From Bacteroidales bacterium (GTDB lineage: Bacteria > Bacteroidota > Bacteroidia > Bacteroidales > UBA1402): DNA of 64,000 bases. Location of the stretch: contig JAJFTH010000004.1 of the NCBI GenBank assembly GCA_021373135.1, positions 1-64,000 on the forward strand, read 5' to 3'. Both the position numbers and the translations under genes were made by a program. The notes below the pieces were generated by a model, which was given only the letters and a program-made list of their open reading frames with translations, did not search any database and was not told where the DNA came from. Shown here piece by piece: positions 59,324 through 64,000 of the stretch (position 1 is its first letter; each line of letters starts with the position of its first letter).

Positions 59324-59440
59324 ATGGAAACAAAAAAAGAATGGGTTACGCCCGAAATCTACGATTTGGATGTTGACAAAACGGCAAGTGGTGATATCGA
59401 TCCTAATGAGATTAGCACAACTTGTGGACCAATTAGTTGA
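59324..59440 (+). CDS. Lasso-peptide precursor A
   Basis: The 38-residue gene product has the leader features of lasso precursors: W7-V-T-P10-E-I-Y13, then D14-L-D-V-D-K, and T20 at the expected -2 position. Cleavage after Ala21 would release SGDIDPNEISTTCGPIS, a 17-residue core with Glu at position 8, predicting a Ser1-Glu8 macrolactam. Cleavage after Ser22 would instead give Gly1 and a seven-residue ring. The core has one Cys and ends in Ser. The gene was too short for normal gene finding but fits the operon position between B2 and C. Confidence 0.85.
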   Translation: METKKEWVTPEIYDLDVDKTASGDIDPNEISTTCGPIS

Positions 59441-59496
59441 TTATACTCAATTTTACGACTAACGAAAACAACATCCGGTTGAATATTTACCATATA

Positions 59497-59544
59497 AAAA
59501 AATAGAATGACCTAAAGTTAACACATTGGGTTTCTCTATTTTTT
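59497..59544 (+). terminator. Hairpin terminator after the lasso precursor
   Basis: AAAAAATAGA (59497-59506) pairs with TCTATTTTTT (59535-59544), with a 28-nt loop. It ends in a T run just after the precursor gene and may limit readthrough into the cyclase gene. Confidence 0.65.
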
Positions 59545-59584
59545 AAAAGTGATGTGGCTTACATAAGCTTATTTTTGAATAGTT

Positions 59585-59623
59585 CCGCGCTAGGTACGCC
59601 TTGGCATCAGCGCGGTATTTTTT
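59585..59623 (+). terminator. Second hairpin terminator before the cyclase gene
   Basis: CCGCGCT (59585-59591) pairs with AGCGCGG (59609-59615) and is followed by TATTTTTTCTTT. With the preceding hairpin it makes a tandem terminator/attenuator in the 230-bp precursor-cyclase gap. Confidence 0.8.
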
Positions 59624-59670
59624 CTTTCTATAGAAACTCCTTATTGCAAGAATAAAGAATTAATGAACTT

Positions 59671-61518
59671 ATGAGCCTAGTCTTCGGTATTATTGATTTA
59701 AACGAAACACCTGTATCGGAGCACGAATTCAACACCTTGGCCCAAGCCGTTTGTGCTCGGGAATCACGCATTATTTCCAACACGGCAACCAATATGATGG
59801 TGGGGTACGGCCATCACCCCAAACGAAATGCACGGGCGGGGATTTATGACGATGGAAGGTTGGTCGTCGTCGCAGATGTACGACTTTACAATACCCAGGA
59901 ATTACACTCACTTATGCCATTTAATACCCCAATAGAGGCTTTGGCACAGGCCTTCCGAAAGTGGGGAACGGATTGCGGCAACCACCTCAACGGCGAATAC
60001 GCTGCCGTTTTTTATGACCGTGAACAAAATACGGCTTTTCTCCTGCGCGACCACATTGGAACCAGACCCTTAACCTATTGTTTAGTACATCACCGGTTGT
60101 TTTTTTCATCCGATGAGTTCGGATTGATGCGATCGGGTCTGATACCGGCAAAACTGAACGAAGGAAAACTCATCTCCAATTTATTTCGTTTTAAAGGTTG
60201 GTACGATCAGACGATGTTTGAAAATGTGTATAAAGTACAAACAGGATGCATTTATTCTATCTCCAAAGAGCAACAGCGAACACATCGTTGGTGGAGACCT
60301 AAACGCTTGTGTAAAGACCAATCACTCACCTATGAGGCCGCTGTACAGAAATTACGGAAGTGTCTGTTGGAAGCGACGATCAGCCGCATGGAAAACGTCC
60401 GAACCGGCCTGCACGTAAGCGGAGGCATTGATTCATGCGGAGTGGCTTCCATCGTTGCCGACAACACTCCGGATAAGTCGACTCTGAGCGCATACTCGTG
60501 GTCGCCCGAATGGGTTTCCGAACGCATTGACGGAGTCAATGAACTGCCTTTTATTGAAGCCTTTGTAAAGGAGAAAGCAGTCACCGTGCAGTACTTAACG
60601 GCCGAAAAAACAGAAGTGACTCAGAACGCCATTATACCGGAGTTTGAAACCCAACACATCGAACGCCCCGTCATGCAACAAGCAGCCAAAGACGGTGTAG
60701 AGCTGGTCTTTAGCGGTTGGGGAGGTGACGAAGCGGTTTCTCTAAGTACCCGTGGCGTGTTCAATCATTTGTTTTTTAGCCTGAATTGGAGAACATTGTT
60801 TAAATACATGAAAAAAACAGGCATTCGGGCAGCCATCAATCTGTTCCAAATTGAAGTAATAACCTATTTAATTCCAGGATACATTATCCACACCTATCGT
60901 TCAGAATACACGGACTGGAGTAAATTACGTTTGTTTCACCTGCGCTTTATTCTCAAACATATCAGAATGTTCCTATTCCACAAACGCCTGGGATTTTACG
61001 GCAGAGGAAATCGTTCCGATATCACTCTCAACCTATTAAAAAACGGGCATCTCCCCGACCGAATGGACTCCTGGGCAATCAACGCCGAGACCTTCGGATT
61101 TGCCTATACCTACCCATTGTTGGATAAAGAGGTGTTGGAATGTTTTTTACAAATCCCGGCAGCCTATACTTACGCTGATTTTGTACCCAGAAAATTATAC
61201 CGCGATGCCATGAAAGGAATTATGCCCGAAAGCATCCGCCTGCGTATGGATAAAAGCGAGGCTATCCGTATGAGCAATTCGTTTAAACTAAGACAGGAAG
61301 GGAAAGCATATCTGGTAGAAATTTTTAATTCCCTGACTCAAGAAGAACATCTACCGTTCTGCAATCTGAAGAATTGGGAAAAACTTATCCGGAAACCGCT
61401 AAAGAATGGCGTCTCCATAAAAAACTTTCAAGAAGTGACCAAACTTTGTTTTTACCTACGTTACGTAAAGTTGGTAAAAAAGTATATGACTGATCAGCAC
61501 TTGACAAACACCCTGTAG
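59671..61518 (+). CDS. Lasso-peptide cyclase C (asparagine-synthetase-like)
   Basis: The 615-residue protein has an N-terminal Ntn-like part without the Cys2 of glutamine-dependent asparagine synthetase (it begins M-S-L-V-F-G-I), and the ATP-pyrophosphatase loop S-G-G-I-D-S at residues 250-255, followed by G-W-G-G-D-E. In lasso clusters this enzyme activates the ring Asp/Glu side chain and forms the macrolactam, here with Glu at core position 8. Its 3' end overlaps the convergent methyltransferase gene by 25 bp. Confidence 0.92.
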   Translation: MSLVFGIIDLNETPVSEHEFNTLAQAVCARESRIISNTATNMMVGYGHHPKRNARAGIYDDGRLVVVADVRLYNTQELHSLMPFNTPIEALAQAFRKWGTDCGNHLNGEYAAVFYDREQNTAFLLRDHIGTRPLTYCLVHHRLFFSSDEFGLMRSGLIPAKLNEGKLISNLFRFKGWYDQTMFENVYKVQTGCIYSISKEQQRTHRWWRPKRLCKDQSLTYEAAVQKLRKCLLEATISRMENVRTGLHVSGGIDSCGVASIVADNTPDKSTLSAYSWSPEWVSERIDGVNELPFIEAFVKEKAVTVQYLTAEKTEVTQNAIIPEFETQHIERPVMQQAAKDGVELVFSGWGGDEAVSLSTRGVFNHLFFSLNWRTLFKYMKKTGIRAAINLFQIEVITYLIPGYIIHTYRSEYTDWSKLRLFHLRFILKHIRMFLFHKRLGFYGRGNRSDITLNLLKNGHLPDRMDSWAINAETFGFAYTYPLLDKEVLECFLQIPAAYTYADFVPRKLYRDAMKGIMPESIRLRMDKSEAIRMSNSFKLRQEGKAYLVEIFNSLTQEEHLPFCNLKNWEKLIRKPLKNGVSIKNFQEVTKLCFYLRYVKLVKKYMTDQHLTNTL

Positions 61519-62219
61519 CTGTCGTGCTCTTCCGCTATTTTCCAATTCTCTCTGTCGAATAAAGGCCGAAAACGTTGAATTTTGTTATGCTCAAAAGATT
61601 TCAACGGTTGATATTTCTTTGCCACACCGGTCTCTTCAAAACTGAAATCCGCATGATCAATGATCAGCAACCCGCCCGGTCTAAGTTTTTTATCCAACAT
61701 CGTAATTTCCGATTCAAATTCATCAAACATAAATCCAGATGCTTTCGAATTATCTTGATTCGTCCGGTTTTCCGTCCGCTGAAATACGGCCAGACAAAAA
61801 ATGGCATCAAAACTGGAAGCATTTTCAAAATCCTTTGAAAACCGATGCACAAAAGTAAAATTTGGATTCTTATTTTTCTTCCTGCACTGTCTCAGACACC
61901 AACGGTTAATATCAACCCCCACAATGGTTGCATGGGGCAAGTATTGACCAATGGAAAAGACTTCTTCTCCGATGGAACATCCGAATGACATTACTTTAGG
62001 CTGCTTCGTTGATGCCAGATAATCTGCACAAGCCTGGAACAAAAGCGGATACCGACTTGGTACCGTAAAAGTGGCTCGTTGATGACAGGCTTTTCCAAAA
62101 CGAATTTTTGTCAGAAAACTGCTGCGTTGTTCCGCCTTTGTCACCACACAAAAACACAACCATAGCCGTTTTGCTATATTGTAAAAAAACGCTTCCATGC
62201 GGAACCTGATGTTCTCCAA
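61494..62219 (-). CDS. SAM-dependent methyltransferase next to the lasso cluster
   Basis: The 241-residue class I methyltransferase has motif I S-F-G-C-S-I-G-E-E (from residue 78), the acidic G-V-D-I-N-R and a C-terminal L-R-P-G-G-L-L-I-I. The layout resembles CheR-type or O-methyltransferases. Its acceptor is unknown; methylation of an acidic side chain or the peptide C terminus is possible. It lies on the opposite strand, overlapping the end of the cyclase gene by 25 bp, so it is not co-transcribed with it and membership in the cluster is tentative. Confidence 0.75.
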   Translation of the reverse strand: MENIRFRMEAFFYNIAKRLWLCFCVVTKAEQRSSFLTKIRFGKACHQRATFTVPSRYPLLFQACADYLASTKQPKVMSFGCSIGEEVFSIGQYLPHATIVGVDINRWCLRQCRKKNKNPNFTFVHRFSKDFENASSFDAIFCLAVFQRTENRTNQDNSKASGFMFDEFESEITMLDKKLRPGGLLIIDHADFSFEETGVAKKYQPLKSFEHNKIQRFRPLFDRENWKIAEEHDSYRVFVKC

Positions 62220-62500
62220 CTCTTTATTCTATCCTTCATTGTCATACCAACAGCATCGTAACAAATACGTTCAACAGATAAAGTCCATTCTTTGGGTGTG
62301 AGTAAAAAGCCATGATTCCTTAAATAAGAATCATCACAATTTGATACGGCGATGTTGAAAACGATCCTACGCCACAATTGCTAACATTACAAAAATAACG
62401 TAAATAATTCTCATACAAAAAAATCCAGACTTACCTGCATCAAACGTGATAAAAACTGATTGCCGCAAACCTTATACGACCTTGGAACACAAATATTATG

Positions 62501-62538
62501 TTTGTATCGAAATAATTATTACATTTGTATCGAAATAA
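62501..62538 (+). repeat. Two 15-bp direct repeats upstream of the AAA gene
   Basis: TTTGTATCGAAATAA occurs at 62501-62515 and again at 62524-62538, a 23-bp period or about two helical turns. The second copy ends 11 bp before the ATG at 62550. TACATTTG (62520-62527) overlaps it and resembles a -7 box. This looks like a repressor operator. Confidence 0.7.
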
Positions 62539-62549
62539 ACAAAATAACC

Positions 62550-63755
62550 ATGAAATTATCTGTACTGGAAAGGGTTATCGACGACCAGAAACAGGAACTC
62601 GAATTGAGCGAGACGGGCCTTGAACGTGAATTGCTGACAGAACTGCCGGCACTAACATCTCATGCATTGATTATTACCGGTATCAGAAGATGCGGAAAAA
62701 GTACCGTTTTGCATCAATATGTCAAAAGAACCCGACAAATGGTTTTCTATCTCAATTTCGACGATTTGCGATTGTATGATTTTCAGCTATCCGATTTTGC
62801 GTTGTTGGACGAAATGATCAGTAAATCGGAATATGCCATTCTCTTTTTCGATGAAATACAGGTTGTTGAAGGATGGGAGTTATATGTCCGTCAGAAATTG
62901 GATCAGCACTATCAGATTGTCCTGACAGGGTCCAATGCAACACTTTTAAGTCAGGAACTTGGAACAAAGTTAACAGGCAGGCATGTCAACAAGGAGCTAT
63001 TCCCTTTTTCATACAGGGAATTCCTGCAGTTTGAACACCTTGAGTCCGGTTCGGAATCAATTGAACAGTACTTACGCCTTGGGGGCTTTCCGGAATATTT
63101 GAAGTCGAAAGAAAGAGATGTTCTCACAGCTTTGATAGACGACATCATTCATAGGGATATTGCTGTCAGGTATGGCATCAGAGATGTGTCTTCCTTGAAA
63201 AGGCTATGCTCCTATCTGTTTTCAAATGTCGGGAACCTGGTTAGTCCAAGCAAATTAAAAAGTACCATCGGTGTAAAATCCGCCTCAACCATATTGGAAT
63301 ACTTTTCCCATCTTGAGTCGTGTTACCTGGTTCATTTGATGCCCAGATTTTCATATTCCTATAAGGCTCAAATGCTTGCGCCAAAAAAAGTATACGTAAT
63401 CGACAGCGCGCTGATTAACGTCGGGAGCGTCTCCTTTTCGGAAAATGACGGGCATTTATTGGAAAATTTGATGTTCTGGGAATTCAGACGGAAATCTTTT
63501 ACATTGAATTACTTCAGCGAGAATGGTTATGAATGTGATTTTGTGCTGTCCAGGCAGGGAAAGGTTGAACAACTCATACAGGTTTGTTTTGATTTGAACA
63601 CCGACAATCAGGACAGAGAGGTCAACGGCTTGTTCGAGGCTATGAAATCCTTTGGAATGGATTCCGGTACCATTGTCACCATGCACCAGCATGACAAAAT
63701 CCTGAAGGAAGGCAAAACGATCGTGGTGCTTCCTGCTGCAGAATTCTTACATTAA
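62550..63755 (+). CDS. AAA-family ATPase with DUF4143-type C terminus
   Basis: The 401-residue protein has an N-terminal AAA domain with Walker A G-I-R-R-C-G-K-S-T (residues 44-52) and Walker B A-I-L-F-F-D-E-I-Q, and a C-terminal DUF4143-like part with nuclease-like features (W-E-F-R-R, E-C-D-F-V-L). Such genes are common accessory genes in Bacteroidota, of unknown role. I choose the ATG at 62550; the upstream 30 codons overlap the promoter and direct repeats and look non-coding. Confidence 0.85.
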   Translation: MKLSVLERVIDDQKQELELSETGLERELLTELPALTSHALIITGIRRCGKSTVLHQYVKRTRQMVFYLNFDDLRLYDFQLSDFALLDEMISKSEYAILFFDEIQVVEGWELYVRQKLDQHYQIVLTGSNATLLSQELGTKLTGRHVNKELFPFSYREFLQFEHLESGSESIEQYLRLGGFPEYLKSKERDVLTALIDDIIHRDIAVRYGIRDVSSLKRLCSYLFSNVGNLVSPSKLKSTIGVKSASTILEYFSHLESCYLVHLMPRFSYSYKAQMLAPKKVYVIDSALINVGSVSFSENDGHLLENLMFWEFRRKSFTLNYFSENGYECDFVLSRQGKVEQLIQVCFDLNTDNQDREVNGLFEAMKSFGMDSGTIVTMHQHDKILKEGKTIVVLPAAEFLH

Positions 63756-63790
63756 GCACCACCAACCAATTTAATAATCATTCTGCTATT

Positions 63791-63847
63791 CACAAAATAA
63801 CTGTCGATTTTGTGATATTATACACATTTATTACACATAAAATGTGT
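63791..63847 (+). repeat. Two adjacent inverted repeats
   Basis: CACAAAAT (63791-63798) pairs with ATTTTGTG (63807-63814), and ACACATTT (63822-63829) with AAATGTGT (63840-63847). The second overlaps the ATG of the broken ORF at 63842. They may be operators or weak terminators. Confidence 0.55.
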
Positions 63848-63955
63848 TTCTATGGATTTTATACGCTACTTACAACAGGGGAATACGAGGATGCCATTTT
63901 CTGGCTTGAGCAAGCCGGAAAAATCCTGAATTCCGCAAGCGCATTCTCCCGCTGA
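63842..63955 (+). pseudogene. Short ORF, possible broken ATPase-like fragment
   Basis: This 37-codon frame contains E-Y-E-D-A-I-F-W-L-E-Q-A-G-K, which resembles the A-x-x-W-L-x-x-A-G-L region of AAA/DUF4143 ATPases. It stops at 63953, but a shift at the A run near 63920 would continue it as N-P-E-F-R-K-R-I-L-P-L-I-V-A-G-L to a stop close to the window end. The assignment as a degraded gene is tentative; nothing else is visible to the right edge. Confidence 0.3.
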
Positions 63956-64000
63956 TTGTGGCGGGGTTAACGAGCAAAGACTTCATTCCTGTATGAAATC

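Noticed and set aside
1..64000. CRISPR array, tRNA, rRNA
   Set aside because: I found no regularly spaced repeats, cloverleaf sequences or rRNA landmarks by reading; short tRNAs could still be missed without a search tool.

Overview
The window comes from a Bacteroidota chromosome, most likely order Bacteroidales. The evidence is the LpxC-FabZ fusion, DUF4831, DUF3256 and DUF4249 families, an STN-type TonB receptor, a FISUMP-domain protein, few Shine-Dalgarno sites, and recurrent -7 boxes of the form TAnnTTTG. The clearest promoter is TTTG-N19-TATCTTTG upstream of marR. I cannot name the genus. I see no rRNA, tRNA, insertion sequence or CRISPR array.

1-15 kb is mainly housekeeping: a GC-rich and possibly structured stretch at the left edge, a beta-barrel-like protein, an LTA-synthase-like phosphatase/transferase, carB, then obg, adk and hpt on the minus strand, nnr, DUF4831, an AGCS amino-acid symporter with DUF3256, and truA. 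15-19.4 kb holds a heparinase II/III-like polysaccharide lyase and two transporters (DMT and MATE). 19.4-25.7 kb is a minus-strand outer-membrane operon: TonB receptor, DUF4249 lipoprotein, MG2-domain protein, small secreted protein. A MarR regulator and a P-type ATPase follow, with the MarR operator exactly filling the spacer of its own promoter. 29-36 kb has a thioredoxin-like TPR protein, a FemAB/GNAT-like transferase, DUF1846 and two zinc-ribbon membrane proteins.

36-52 kb is again core metabolism: phoH, purC, purM, prfA, pyrF, an HD hydrolase, lpxD, lpxC-fabZ, lpxA, miaA, and mutA/mutB (methylmalonyl-CoA mutase, succinate/propionate metabolism).

52-62 kb is accessory: a patatin-like phospholipase, three tandem tail-collar (Mdp-like) genes, and a lasso-peptide cluster. 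The cluster is formyltransferase, HPr-kinase-like kinase, sulfotransferase, B1 (PqqD/RRE), B2 protease, a 38-residue precursor gene (59324-59440), cyclase C, and a convergent methyltransferase. The precursor has Thr20 at the leader -2 position, a core SGDIDPNEISTTCGPIS with Glu at core position 8, and a C-terminal Ser. The C-terminal Ser fits a paeninodin-type lasso kinase; the added sulfotransferase and formyltransferase make the cluster unusual. The right edge has an AAA/DUF4143 ATPase and a broken ORF.

The second notable signal is a family of four ~60-bp hairpin elements (cores 30569-30627, 35163-35224, 45379-45437, 49879-49939). Each lies between two co-directional genes, in the same orientation as them, 27-35 nt before the downstream start codon. 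All share the arms ATGAAACGAGC and GCGAGTTACAT and differ in the middle, except that two are identical over 59 nt. They look like an undescribed cis-regulatory leader or a small mobile hairpin repeat.
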